NCBI GenBank assembly: GCA_900660155.1
Contig: CABFPE010000344.1
Location: 203,646-267,645 of the forward strand
Direction of reading: 5' to 3'
From: Hofstenia miamia
Lineage: Eukaryota; Xenacoelomorpha; Acoela; Hofsteniidae
DNA length: 64,000 bases
The first letter of the stretch is position 1; every line of letters begins with the position of its first letter. Position numbers and translations under genes: made by a program. The notes beneath the pieces were generated by a model that searched no databases, was not told the DNA's origin, and saw only the letters and a program-made list of their open reading frames with translations. Shown in pieces: positions 49,601-57,375 of the stretch.

Positions 49601-52600
49601 ATTAAATGTAACAAAATACACCATAACGACAGATACACATAGGAATTATAATATTTCTACAATAAATCCCTCCAAGATAAGATGAGGTAAGTTTTCCCAC
49701 TGCTCTCAAGATTTCATCAATTCTTATTAATTGAATCTCTCTTGATTTTTTCTCAAAGCTTCAATGACTGGGGTTTAAACATGTAAAAATCTAGAGAATC
49801 TGGAGTAAAAGGAGTACAAATCCACTCCAAATAACATGATCTTCATGAAAATTATTTGAAAACAATTATGAAAAGGGAGGTGGGAACACCATCATTTTGA
49901 AAAGTTGTATTGATATCATTTTATTTGCTCGAAGTGTTTGTATGATGTGCAGTTAAGCTGGGACTCCATTTGTTTTTTTGTGCTGAACTGTGTCAGTTGG
50001 GCATATCAAGATTCTCATACAGCTATTGCGAAAAGCATCGATCCGCAAAGCAGAGATCCAATCAATAAGTATTGATGAAGTTTACATTCCACTGTGAAGT
50101 TATTTTAGAGCAGAATGATTCACATATTCAGCATTTACTGTAGACATATGATAATACCAATGTTTATTAGTCTTTATTTTGTATTTTGTTTCTCTTACAT
50201 TGAAAAAAATTATATATATATAGCATATATAATTTATATATATGTAATTTATATATATATGTATGTNATTTCATTACTTTATAGATGAGTTTCGTAGATG
50301 AATAGTCGTAGGCTGTTACACTTTCAAATTTTGACATTGGCTTGCACATTGACAGGCTTATCTGGCATGGTAATGGCGTACTTTAAACTTCTATCTTTGA
50401 CCTCATTTGAATATATTCTGTTTTATTATATAAATTTTTTATTCTAAGTTTGGATCAATAAATATTTCCAACCAAAAATATTTTTTAACATTGAGAAAAA
50501 TAAATTTAAATGCATGCTTCCGCAAAGGCCTATGTCAATGCACTCAGAGAAAACTACAAAATTTTGAGAAATAAAAAACTTATGAAGGTAGTTGTGAATC
50601 ATATTATACTGTATTACAATTTTGTAAATAGCAAGTCGGAAAATACAATATAATTCATTTTACTAGTTCACGTCAGTGGAATATATTCTGTTTTGTTGTA
50701 ATATTTGTTAAAAAATTAAGTTGCAATCTATGACCTATTGTTCAATAAGTAAAGAATTTTTCCATATGCATTGCAAAGCAGTTAAATAAAAAATTGTCAA
50801 AATCCCTCGAAATTAGAATTCTTTCTACATTAAAAAATTTCAAAAAAGTTTAATATATTTTTGGATTTACAATTTTGCTTGATAAACTGAAATTNACATT
50901 TAGTGTCATTTAACACTGTAAATGAATAAAAACAACGTATGAACTTTATTTATGATTCAATCAACAATTTTTTGGCATTTCAATAGTAAGGCAACATATT
51001 TATGGTATTTCAATTTTTGAATTCAATTCAGCTATTAGAAAACGGGTGAGCGTGAGCGTTGCAAAATTTAATAATAATGTGGTCTAAATGATGCATCGTT
51101 AACTGTTAAGCACATTTCCTTTTGCAAAATTGCTTGATTTTAAGTCTTTTAGCTTGAATATTAATACTTCATCCATAGCTAATATTCAGTTTTGCTCATC
51201 TCCAACTAATAATAACATAAAGTAAAAAGCACAATGCAAGAAACAGTTTATTGTCGTTGTTAGCTTTTTTTCTTTAGCTGGAAGGTCTACTTCCGCATCT
51301 AAAAATGAAGACGAGAAGCATCCAGGGCTCTGTTCAGAAGTTACGTTTGCTTCACAGAGTACACCTTACAATGATGGAGTTTTGGATTCATTTGCGTTTC
51401 CCCCTGGTTATATGAATTCTGTTAAAAAAGTGTAAGAATCTTGTCAGCATGCAATTTTTTGAAACTCATGCGGAAATCACAAAGTTTGTGTTTGTTCAAA
51501 AATAACCTCTCAAGATTTTAAACATGAAAAGTTTCTTAGTTAGTTAATATACTGGGTAATAAATGTTTTTAGAGTTTATATATTTCTTACTGAATAAAAG
51601 TTAGAGTATCAAATAAGCTGTGACGTCTAAAACATCCGGAAGCTCAATATCAGAGTGTCTTCCAAAATGTTACAAAAAAGAAAATTGCCCTAACCAAAAT
51701 TCGTTCCTTCGCCACTGATGCGCATAGATATCATAAAAGCCATTAGTTCTGTAATTTGAAAGTTTTTAACAGCTGATTTAATACATTAAATATAATGTGT
51801 ACTAGAATGGAAACTGGTGTACTAAAAAGTATAAATTTGGCATTACAAGCTGTCTTATATTAAGTTGAAATCATAGTTTTGGTTTTAATAATTTCCCTAT
51901 TTCGATGTTTTCATTAGTCATTTAATGCCAATTCATGCCGTTTATCATGATTTAAATGGCATAAGATAGCTGAAAAGCATATTTGGCACTTTCAAATGCC
52001 TAAACTTGTTTTAGTGTCTGGTTCATGTATTCTAGTTCTATTAAAAATTCGTTAGCATGCTATTCTTATGTTATGACTGTAGTTGAAAATGTTTGTGTTT
52101 CCTCCTTTTCTTAGCCAAGTCCGCATTAATACCCCCACTAAGACATTCTGGATCTGTACATTTATTCAAATTCAGCATTATCAGGATAACTGCAAAAGAA
52201 ATAATACATATGCTAAATATTAAGATAAATTTCGCTTGTAATGTGACCCAATCACTAGGGAAATGGTGCGAGAGTGACCGAGGTTATCATTGATGAGAGT
52301 CGTGCCAATGTTTTGTCAATGGTAAATTGCAATGCAATTGCAATACATTTATTGACCAAGAATCTATTTACATGTACAATAAAATTGCAATATATTCCAG
52401 TAGTATTGGAAATTAAATTTAACCTTAAACTAAACTGCATAATTCCTTCGTAAAGAATAAAGTGTTTTCAAACAATTTTCACTAATACCCGGTTTACACG
52501 TGACATAAGACAGATCTGTCTCTAATTATCTCGAGACATATGTAGTGTGTAAGCACCCAAAACATAAGACATACGAACTCTCAAGTAGGGTAATTATAAA

Positions 52601-55600
52601 ATAGATGTAGATCAAATAATTTTGATGTTATTTTATGTATGTCTTCTGTTTTGCTGCCACCGTTTAAACGCTACATCATGAGACATGTTTTTTACTGAGC
52701 TTATTTAATTATTATGGAAGCAAAATAGTAGTAATTTCGTCGAATGAAATTAATAAAAAACTTAATCATATACTTTTTAGTATTTTATCCGATTTTCAAT
52801 TGAAAATAATATTTTTCAATTACATATGCATATTTAAACGTTACTTATGCATTTTAGATAAATTATTAATAAACTAAACGCAAGCTAACAATTTATAATA
52901 GATTAGATTATTGAAATGATATTGTTACATCATAACCTTGGGTAGGGCTCGAACCGAGCACGGACAAAGGAATACGAGCACGGGCTTCTATACTACGGTT
53001 CGAACCGGAAATACGGGCTCTGAACTTAGTATGATAATTTGTTGTTGTTGTTGTTCAAATAACTTAGTTATTGAAATCATTTGCTTGAAGTTTATTACTA
53101 GTTATAAGAATGTTCTATACATCAATTATCAATTCTATATATCTATGTACCGGAGACTTGTCAACGAGCCGAGCTTGAGCACAGTATTGGATATACAACG
53201 AGCCATTTTTATCAAAGCAAATTTATAGTACTGCTTGTAAATTTGATTATGCAGATTTTTTTTACTTTTCATTCAAAATGCATTTCTTATAATTTTATTT
53301 TAGAAATGTTTATTAAATAATAGGAAGACCTATGTAAAAATTCTGAGAGCACAACATTTTTAAAAAATATCGAGCTGAAACAAGCCTCATTGTAAGATTT
53401 TATGTGACGAGATGAGCTGAATACTCAAAATTAAAACGAGCCGATCTAATTTCGGTTAATTAACAAGTCAGTATATGTATTTCTTGTAACATTGAACTTA
53501 ATGGAGATTTATAGCCTAAATTACAGAATAGCACATAAAATATTGCACAAAATCACTCAAAATCACTTAAAATTAATTGTTTTCATCAAGTCTAAATAGC
53601 TCTATTTTATTGTCATCATATGTCCGAGCATTGATGAAATCTAGTACTCATGTGCATTATATTAGAACCTAGACTGAGACGCATAAGTTGTTGACTTCAG
53701 ATGACGTTCATATGGTTGTAATTGAATTAAAGTAATTGTCATAATTTGGGAAGACATACAAGCAGTACATGTATTTTCCATTTAAAGTATTTTAATACTG
53801 TAAGATGTGTTGTCAATTATATGTATGAGTTTAATTATGACTTTATAGTGCTGTCAGCAGATATAAACTTCATGGGGGTTGCTATGACCTTTTAAGTATG
53901 CATGAATAATAGCATACTTCAAGGTTATTTTGTTGCGTCAAACTATTTTAGTTAAATAACATTTAGCTACGAGCTTAACAGGCTTAGGGTACGGGCATGG
54001 ACAAACCAACTGGCCTATTTTTATGGGTATGGGCTACGGGCCGAGCACGGGTCCTACCTTAGATCATAACAATTAATTATAATTTACACTTCATCTCTAG
54101 TTCTTTCACAATATCAGAGAAAGTCTTCTTTCGTAAATCTCTGTCATTATATTCAGGATATGCGATATCCCATTAAAATGATTTCTTTGAGATAGCATCC
54201 ATTAAGTTGCATTTCATACGATCATTCATTTGTAGGTAAGATTTTAGCAAATCAAAGCATTTATTTATAGGTCATTTACCTGTTAGCAAATTTATCTAAA
54301 ATGCATAAGTATGTTTATGTAATTGAAAAAATATTAATTTCAATTGTGAAAATAGCATAAAATACTAAAAAATATATGATTAATAATTTTTTATTAACTT
54401 AATACGTCGAAATTACTGCTATTTGCTTCCATAATAATTAAATAACTGCAGTCAAAAACATATATGTGTCATGATTTAGTGTTTGCACGGTGACAGTGTG
54501 ACAGAAAACATACAATAAAATCAAAATTATTTGATCTACGTCTATTTTATAATTACCCTACTTGAGATTTCGTATGTCTTATGTTTTGGATGTTTATACG
54601 CTACATATGCCTTGAGATAATTGGACACAGATCTGCTTTGTCACGTGTAAATATTATATAATTTTGACTTGAGCTATGGCCAAAACTATTGGTGAACGTG
54701 TTCAAATTTGTAATGAGGTGGATTACTGTGGCTAAGGTACTTGAAAAGATTCACGATTTTTCATTAAAAATTGCAATTTTTTAACAAGTTTTAAATTTTC
54801 ATCATTCCTAATGATAAACAGGACTTGAATTTATATTTTGAAAATATGTATTGAAAAAGAATTAAAATCTTTAAGTATTTCTCAAAAAACTGTTTTTGTG
54901 TGGCAAAATTAATAGGTTTCTCATACAAAATATTAATAGAAATCTTTACATAGATATTTCAAATAAAATTGGATACTACTCTAGTAAAATTGGAAGAATT
55001 GACAAAATGCCGAAGAAATTGTTTTGAAGCTTTTCTACGGATTATCGATAACCCTAAAAACAATTCTGAAATATCTATCTTCTCCTAAGAAGTTAAAATT
55101 CGACTTCGTTGCTGTATACCGTTGTAAAATTTCCTTTATTGCGGAGTTTTGCGGTGAAAAAATGCAAATTGCGGTGGTTAGCGGTGAAATTTTTTTGCAA
55201 AACTTGTACTGCGCTCATTTCTAGTACCCATGTTCTCAAACCTAATTAATATCTTTCAATAGACTCCTTGGATCTTGATTGAAGAGCAATAGGTCTTGCT
55301 CCGACTTTTGTGGCAATAATTGAAAGTGTATAATGAACTCCTATTTCGATTTTGTAAGTGGTAATAACTAGTTGAAATATAATACTTTTCTAAGTTCAGT
55401 GTTTCCTTTTCTCAAAGCATACTGTGGAGTGTTTTTTGCATTTACTAAGTCTTGTTATTATTTGTTATTATTTGCATTACATGCACTTTTGCACAAATAT
55501 AACAATATCATTACCGCGGTTATATTAAAGGTCTAAGACCATTTAAGGTGGGACCACTTCGCCTTATCAAAAACCACATTTCGAAAACTATCTCAAAATT

Positions 55601-57375
55601 CAGTTTTTCTTATACTAATCTATTTTAACCAAAAATATCATATTATAGTTGGCTGCAAAACTAATGAGACTAGAAAAAAGGCATATTACTTTTGAACTAC
55701 TGAACGTAACAACTCAAGAAAGGTAAGATTTTAAAGATACATAAAAGGACTATAAGTAAAAAGCATCAAAGTCTAATTTGTTTTCCTCCTGTAGAAATAA
55801 CTTCATTCAAACGAACTGAAACTGATTTCATTAAATTGGACTTCATTTCAGATGTCAAAATGTGTTGACTTTCTTGGATTTTTTCTTTTAAATCGGATAT
55901 ATTTTTCGGATTTTTCTTCTCAACGTCATTTTTCAATATCTGCCACACGTTTTCGATTGGAGAAAGATCAGCAGAACTTGGTGGCCATTGCAAAAACTGG
56001 ATATTATTTTCAGAAAACCAATTTTTTGTCTTTGTTGACGTGTGCGGGGTTGCTCCGTCCTGTTGGAGTATCCATCCATCATCATATAAAGCATCAGTAT
56101 AAGGCATACATTCAGCTATAATTTGGCAATATCTTTGACTGTCGATTGTGGCTTTTCCGTCTAAAATTTTCAAATAAAACCCACGATAGGAAAGTGCTCC
56201 CCAAACCATAATTTTTTGGTCGAACTTTGGAACCGCTTTTGTTGGTCTTGGACATTTCTTTGACGACCACACTTGTACTTTGTTTCTGTGTAGTTGAAAT
56301 ACGCACTCATCAGTTATCCAAACATCTTCAAAAGTGTAGTCTTTCCAATATTTCACGAAATTTATCTTTTTTCTTGATGTTCTTTTGTAATCAGAAGTCG
56401 ATTTTTTCTGCCAATTTTTGTAACTCCACTTTTTTTCAGTGTTCTCTGAACTGTGGTTTCATGCACAGAGATGTCGGCTTCAGTTTGAAGTCGGTTTGCA
56501 ATTTTTTTCCCAGAAATATAGGGATTTTTGAGAGCAATTGCGACTGTTTTCTGAATGAATTTTCCAATAATTTTTCGAGGGCGTCCACTTCCTTTTCTTC
56601 TTTTGAGAGATTCTCCTTGTCGAATTTTTTTCAGCTTTCGAAAATAAGTTGATCGAGAAATTTGCGATGTCGCGGCGTTTTCAAGCTGTTTCAACGTTTC
56701 CATTCCGAAGAAATCAAGTAGAAACTTTGCAAAGCAAAACAATTTGTTTGGTAAGAGTTTTCAAATAATTACGAAGCACCAGTTTAATTAATTAACTTTT
56801 TTGTTTGACCATTTTAAAGTTCACAAAATTCTCGTTGTCTTTTATTTTTATAGTTTTCCTCTAAAACGTCTCAATACGTTTCCACAAAGTGTGAAAAAAT
56901 AGGTGTTCAGTCTCATTTTTTTTGCAGCCAACTATACTACAAAAGGTAAGTTTTGTCTAGCAGTCAAATTTTGCTCCACCCAGATTAAAAATATCTGATA
57001 ACGATTGCTTCTCTTCGGTTTTTTCTCTAATTCATTTTAACTTCAAGATTCACGCATTTGTTTTGGATGTATATGTAATGTAAAAGGTAATAATTTGTGA
57101 GTTTTTCTTATCAAATTTTATGGAATTGTACTTTGAAGTTTGCTATTTTGTTATATTTTGTCCTCTTTGCAATGCTGGGATTTTAAGGTTTGCATTTAGT
57201 CTTCGCCAGGAATTTCTTCAACATCTTATGCAATGGAAAGAGGAATCACAGGAGCGCGCCAGGAGTATAGTAACCGCAAAAGGAGAAGAACTGAAAAATG
57301 AATTGCAGCTAAGACTTCATTTACATGCACCTCGTGCGAAAAGGGCTGAGCTGGATATTCATAACGTAAGAGCTG
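24074..57375 (+). CDS. CCDC180: CCDC180-like coiled-coil protein, N-terminal half (16 exons, continues past window)
   Basis: Sixteen exons with GT...AG borders keep phase from the ATG at 24074 to 57375 (about 891 codons). Family signatures, from memory of vertebrate CCDC180, are: VYRQLFDAEVQLV at the start; NDWHTENPVL; LPPHVKTMMEKE; the WCHKLNDWRHMKQE and FIQQQ helices (DUF4455 region); YEEFRVQQEKIVKKYPSMV; and ELQLRLHLHAPRAKR...DIHNVRA before the DUF4456 region, which is missing here. The protein is mostly long alpha-helix or coiled coil. No signal peptide or membrane segment is seen. Vertebrate members are about 1,700 residues, so about half is present. The molecular role is poorly known; expression suggests motile cilia or sperm flagella. 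Oddities: a 14.3-kb first intron full of transposons, and a one-base frame change in exon 5. Confidence 0.85.
24134..25412. other. CCDC180 intron 1, 5' part, no further gene seen
   Basis: AT-rich sequence after the donor. No open frame with family motifs. A less AT-rich patch at 24590-24720 has no recognised identity. Confidence 0.5.
25413..27848 (+). pseudogene. hAT-type transposase (ZMYM1/DUF4371-like), decayed
   Basis: From the ATG at 25413 (MDAAKSTPSRMSYFQFGQ) the order of domains is right for a hAT transposase of the ZMYM1-like type. A TTF-type finger segment DWHHKKRVSKHEESVHHNA lies near 25870-25920. The DUF4371 start VDSTQDVAAKEQCVIVLRY lies near 26228. A GAANMRG...SGL and SHMLNLV segment spans 26430-26530. 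The C-terminal dimerisation motif (CCEHAFSKLRIVKNRLR) spans 27655-27710. Frame changes and stops occur throughout, so it is inactive. TIRs are not certain: TAGGGGC at 25143 and its complement at 28085 are candidates without a matching 8-bp duplication. It lies in intron 1 of CCDC180, in the same orientation. Confidence 0.7.
31494..32267 (-). pseudogene. P-element transposase core fragment
   Basis: A 257-residue open frame includes VIGCITGNCRINNNFYKLF and WFRLIDLPHLLKSTRNNW, which correspond to the conserved D-G-x-x-N-R and D-x-x-H-L-x-K-x-x-R-N segments of P-element/THAP9 transposases (RNase H-like catalytic core with an inserted GTP-binding region). A further piece at 31078-31380 may be its C-terminal part. 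Frames are separate, so the gene is either intron-bearing or broken; the stretch 32290-33240 gives no readable transposase. Confidence 0.7.
33280..33513 (-). pseudogene. THAP domain of the P-like transposase (first coding exon)
   Basis: MPNECAAPLC gives the C-x4-C start of a THAP finger. It is followed by VFYRLPSD (F-x-x-L-P), ERKRLINAISR and LCRCHW (C-x2-H). The spacing is that of a complete C2CH THAP domain, here spanning about residues 5-55 of 77. In P elements this domain binds the element's ends. The frame ends at 33280 without joining the catalytic part, so an intron (as in P elements) or decay separates them. Confidence 0.7.
34131..35450. other. CCDC180 intron 1, AT-rich, no gene seen
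   Basis: Overlapping short frames on both strands near 34977-35458 show no family motifs. Ends at the single N at 35451. Confidence 0.5.
35452..35498. repeat. Palindrome TCGCCAA-(TA)n-TTGGCGA next to an N gap
   Basis: A (TA)n tract of about 33 bp is bracketed by TCGCCAA and TTGGCGA and begins immediately after the N at 35451. It resembles the larger palindrome at 42769. Confidence 0.8.
35500..36510 (-). pseudogene. APE-type LINE reverse-transcriptase fragment (CR1/jockey-like)
   Basis: The minus strand reads, from high to low coordinate: FSRKWKKALLTALPK (the WK-x-A-x-x-x-P-x-x-K entry of non-LTR RTs), a SNYIAT...KVC segment (matching RPI-L...K), then QFVYKENIGTVG and VFFDYSSVFNTILQNKI, the region with the first catalytic Asp (x-DFSSAFNTI in CR1/jockey). 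It is broken by stops and frame changes. It lies in CCDC180 intron 1. Borders are approximate. Confidence 0.55.
36827..38162 (+). mobile_element. Mariner transposon, apparently complete, perfect TIRs
   Basis: Perfect 29-bp inverted repeats start CGAGGGGCGTTCAATAAGTA and are flanked by TA on both sides (36827-36828 and 38161-38162), the mariner target duplication. The element is 1332 bp between the TAs and holds one uninterrupted transposase gene. Base composition is visibly richer in G+C than the surrounding intron. It sits in CCDC180 intron 1, with its right TA 234 bp before the exon 2 acceptor, in the same orientation as the gene. The perfect TIRs and open frame imply recent insertion. Confidence 0.95.
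37011..38087 (+). CDS. Mariner transposase (358 aa, DD34D)
   Basis: Cut-and-paste DDE/D transposase. The N-terminal HTH region (about residues 10-115) has the mariner pattern YRTVARWVEAF...DDPRSGRP and a second HTH at GISVGSVSTIL. WVPHML (125-130) matches the mariner WVPHEL motif. Catalytic residues are D164 (VTGDEKW), D260 (HHDNASSH) and D295 (YSPDLAPCDFW); the last two are separated by 34 residues, the mariner DD34D signature. The length is about that of other mariner transposases (345-360). The start MAEMADF at 37011 is preferred to an in-frame upstream Met at 36957, which would add an unusual 18-residue leader. No stops or shifts, so it is potentially functional. Confidence 0.93.
   Translation: MAEMADFSPEGWRFYVFARHKLGDSAAKITQDLVVVLGDTAPSYRTVARWVEAFRAGREHLEDDPRSGRPVEVMTKEKIAQVKALVDDDRNITVALLSEECGISVGSVSTILHEHLQLRKICARWVPHMLSQEQKQERVRCSREFLEQFAGQSNRRLSDIVTGDEKWFYYFQVPHKHQNKEWLSPEDPRPTVLRSGFRSRKQMFVVFLSINGPVEVVMVPKGQNVNAGFYTEQVLPRVLQSVAATRPQRLRDGRIHIHHDNASSHTAAKTRDFITENRLKPVAHPPYSPDLAPCDFWAFPKLTERMAGCNFSREQDLARRINQELKSIPLPEYAEMFQAWIRRHRRCVEVRGEYFEGL
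38397..38575 (+). CDS. CCDC180: CCDC180 exon 2
   Basis: Acceptor TTATTAG before 38397, donor CCA|GTAAGA at 38576; phase 0 to 2. Encodes VQLVKDLEETKSRRNDIDRA...RQKTWANAKSNDWHTENPVL. The VQLV start continues the exon 1 sequence DAE, and NDWHTENPVL is a conserved CCDC180 N-terminal motif. Confidence 0.85.
39180..39384 (+). CDS. CCDC180: CCDC180 exon 3
   Basis: Acceptor TTTTATAG, donor TCG|GTAGGT; phase 2 to 0. Acidic stretch RIDDEQETEVEALPDVVE, then the helix IISKLEKSRVARHDTALEDL, close to the beginning of the DUF4455 region. Confidence 0.82.
39488..39592 (+). CDS. CCDC180: CCDC180 exon 4
   Basis: Acceptor TTGTTTAG, donor GAG|GTAGAA; phase 0 to 0. Encodes RYEPMVSIVCQQSF and the helix ELLELQQEELDKILAQLQDDE. 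Confidence 0.8.
40179..40473 (+). CDS. CCDC180: CCDC180 exon 5, with an internal one-base frame change
   Basis: Acceptor TGTCACAG, donor ATT|GTAAGA. The 5' part reads ...DLNLEVALIEYKINNLLRQ and the 3' part RSITPIENSQYLVRFVLLPK...GDWEKLSLLL; both look like CCDC180 helical sequence, and each is in phase with its neighbouring exon. They are offset by one base. The switch must fall at about 40296-40317: either an extra base (or assembly indel) in GTTTGTATTTTC, or excision of a 22-nt GT...AG segment (40296-40317), which also restores phase but is extremely short. Confidence 0.7.
41105..41335 (+). CDS. CCDC180: CCDC180 exon 6
   Basis: Acceptor TTATTTAG, donor CAG|GTAGTT; phase 0 to 0, 77 codons. 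VIAKFSFNEFYKLWGLIVNH, then a heptad-like helix, then KYAQILERIAHRLPPHVK and EKELQ. The L-P-P-x-V...EKE motif is characteristic of CCDC180. Confidence 0.87.
41570..41936 (+). CDS. CCDC180: CCDC180 exon 7
   Basis: Acceptor GTATTTAG, donor ATTG|GTAAAA; phase 0 to 1. Largest exon. Contains YRDIWCHKLNDWRHMKQEVV, the FHDFMESDEI segment, QQQREFNQKRLQL and LKPPHASKGLTNTWHNNML, the core of the DUF4455-type region. The open frame continues past the donor but becomes non-helical, so the splice is preferred. Confidence 0.88.
41937..43890. other. CCDC180 intron 7 with a large palindrome
   Basis: 1954 bp. Apart from the palindrome at 42769-42912 and (TA)n and GTT tracts, nothing coding was recognised. Confidence 0.6.
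42769..42912. repeat. 144-bp near-perfect palindrome centred on (TA)n, next to an N
   Basis: Arms of about 60 bp from GCAATATGTAGTGACTTATA inward mirror each other exactly as read, with a (TA)n centre near 42840. The left arm begins right after the single N at 42768, which itself follows another (TA)n tract. Confidence 0.9.
43891..43979 (+). CDS. CCDC180: CCDC180 exon 8
   Basis: Acceptor ATCATTTTAG, donor AAG|GTACGC; phase 1 to 0. ASNQEQYLTKLHREFEKICQ then KCMDKVDEYK, helical. Confidence 0.82.
44025..44147 (+). CDS. CCDC180: CCDC180 exon 9, after a 45-nt intron
   Basis: Acceptor GTTATTAG, donor GAT|GTAAGT; phase 0 to 0. QYLLANMICSPDEIQQLILK then NFLNLVGEKQKIFEEELQQL. The intron before it (43980-44024) is only 45 nt. 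Confidence 0.82.
44230..44403 (+). CDS. CCDC180: CCDC180 exon 10
   Basis: Acceptor TTCATTTAG, donor CAG|GTACAT; phase 0 to 0, 58 codons. LSMEKQSQRQIDEMKSLFKF and HEIGLANQERIMQENLD, coiled-coil type. Confidence 0.85.
44493..44735 (+). CDS. CCDC180: CCDC180 exon 11
   Basis: Acceptor ATACTTTTAG, donor GAG|GTTAGT; phase 0 to 0, 81 codons. AGYEEFRVQQEKIVKKYPSM followed by VQTEFDKYDSALCKYFCV corresponds to the YExF...YP...ELxxYDxxLCxFF signature of CCDC180. Confidence 0.88.
45062..45148 (+). CDS. CCDC180: CCDC180 exon 12 (Ser/Lys linker)
   Basis: Acceptor ATGCCTAG, donor ATT|GTAGGT; phase 0 to 0. Low-complexity KKSKSGNSKTDSSSKSAVPK, expected for a disordered linker between helical regions. Confidence 0.75.
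45149..46815. other. CCDC180 intron 12 with an assembly gap
   Basis: AT-rich intron holding a 178-N gap (46413-46590) bracketed by (TA)n tracts at about 46384-46412 and 46595-46624. Frames spanning the gap are meaningless. Confidence 0.7.
46816..46854 (+). CDS. CCDC180: CCDC180 exon 13 (13 codons)
   Basis: Acceptor TTTATTAG, donor AAG|GTTTGT; phase 0 to 0. QANESLKEDSPEK, acidic linker. It is supported mainly by phase and splice sites. Confidence 0.6.
47016..47163 (+). CDS. CCDC180: CCDC180 exon 14
   Basis: Acceptor TTGTCTTAG, donor AAAG|GTTAAG; phase 0 to 1. PEDEKTRKKRELLLTAAGTS then FYIIAVAGVDGIIEDE, a short beta-like segment after a basic linker. Confidence 0.78.
47254..47785. mobile_element. 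Possible short TIR element (MITE) in intron 14
   Basis: Left GAGGGGGCCGATTTGCCCC and, inverted, right CCTTGGGGCCCGATTTGACC resemble each other around GG-CCGATTTG. The interior is AT-rich with no gene. The ends are GC-rich islands unlike the intron around them. Confidence 0.4.
47786..49023. other. CCDC180 intron 14, no gene seen
   Basis: AT-rich, with a GC-rich patch at 48833-48900 (CCAGGGGGGCCAAGGCCCCG) that looks repeat-derived. No coding evidence. Confidence 0.5.
49024..49470 (+). mobile_element. Partial copy of the ACGGGC-rich TIR element
   Basis: Opens CCTAGGATAGGGCCC, followed by repeated ACGGGC words. It then runs parallel to the element at 52938-54066, including AGCGCATAAAATATTACAC and the TTGTGAACTTCAATGACGTT block. 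The right terminal part is not clear. Confidence 0.55.
49471..51277. other. CCDC180 intron 14, 3' part, no gene seen
   Basis: AT-rich, with (TA)n near 50212-50265 and single-N gaps at 50267 and 50895. No coding or RNA gene recognised. Confidence 0.5.
51278..51431 (+). CDS. CCDC180: CCDC180 exon 15
   Basis: Acceptor TTTCTTTAG, donor AAAGT|GTAAGA; phase 1 to 2. AGRSTSASKNEDEKHPGLCS, then SFAFPPGYMNSVKKV, a linker before the next helical block. Confidence 0.75.
51432..52492. other. CCDC180 intron 15, 5' part, no gene seen
   Basis: AT-rich. Short frames at 52093-52293 and 52255-52440 have no recognisable family. Confidence 0.5.
52493..54652. mobile_element. Foldback element with ~390-bp arms, host of a second TIR element
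   Basis: Arms 52493-52890 and 54265-54652 are inverted copies. Each starts TTTACACGTGACA and contains AAAACATAAGACATACGAA, TCAAGTAGGGTAATTATAAA and, near the inner end, TTATGCATTTTAGATAAATT. No transposase is visible. The centre is occupied by the ACGGGC-rich element (52938-54066). It lies within CCDC180 intron 15. Confidence 0.75.
52938..54066. mobile_element. ACGGGC-rich TIR element nested in the foldback
   Basis: The left end CTTGGGTAGGGCTCGAAC and, inverted, the right end CTAAGGTAGGACCCGTGC are similar. Both ends are studded with ACGGGC/GAGCACGG words (AATACGAGCACGGGCTTC; GGGCTACGGGCCGAGCACGG). The AT-rich centre has no coding frame with motifs. A related copy is at 49024. Confidence 0.6.
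54653..55643. other. CCDC180 intron 15, middle, no gene seen
   Basis: AT-rich. A local repeat of TTGCGG(T/A)G words at 55139-55190 is the only structure noticed. Confidence 0.5.
55644..56936 (-). mobile_element. Tc1-like transposon in CCDC180 intron 15
   Basis: Inverted ends TATAGTTGGCTGCAAAA (55644 and, inverted, ending 56936) with an AATGAGACT block just inside. The length of about 1.29 kb and the TA at the ends fit a Tc1/mariner-superfamily element. One transposase gene runs on the minus strand. Confidence 0.85.
55766..56742 (-). pseudogene. Tc1-like transposase (DD34E), one frameshift
   Basis: The N-terminal part (56742-56362) has paired HTH segments (SQISRSTYFRKLKKI, an RRKGSGRPRK hook, VHETTVQRTLKKSG). 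The C-terminal part (56356-55766) carries the catalytic residues in WITDEC, QQDGATPHT and SSADLSPIENVW; the last two acidic residues are 34 residues apart (DD34E). The two parts are in different frames. The shift falls near 56356-56375, in an A-rich run where the join would read ...EKR/KINFVKYWKDY. Otherwise the frame is clean, so it is a recently dead copy, or an assembly indel hides a live one. Confidence 0.85.
57200..57375 (+). CDS. CCDC180: CCDC180 exon 16 (last in window)
   Basis: Acceptor TGCATTTAG, donor GCTG|GTAAGT; phase 2 to 1. LRQEFLQHLMQWKEESQERA, then ELKNELQLRLHLHAPRAKRA, then ELDIHNVRA. This block is highly conserved in CCDC180 just before the DUF4456 region. An alternative donor GTAAGA at 57366 would drop VRA; the later site is preferred because HNVRA is conserved. 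No later exon was found before 64000. Confidence 0.88.
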
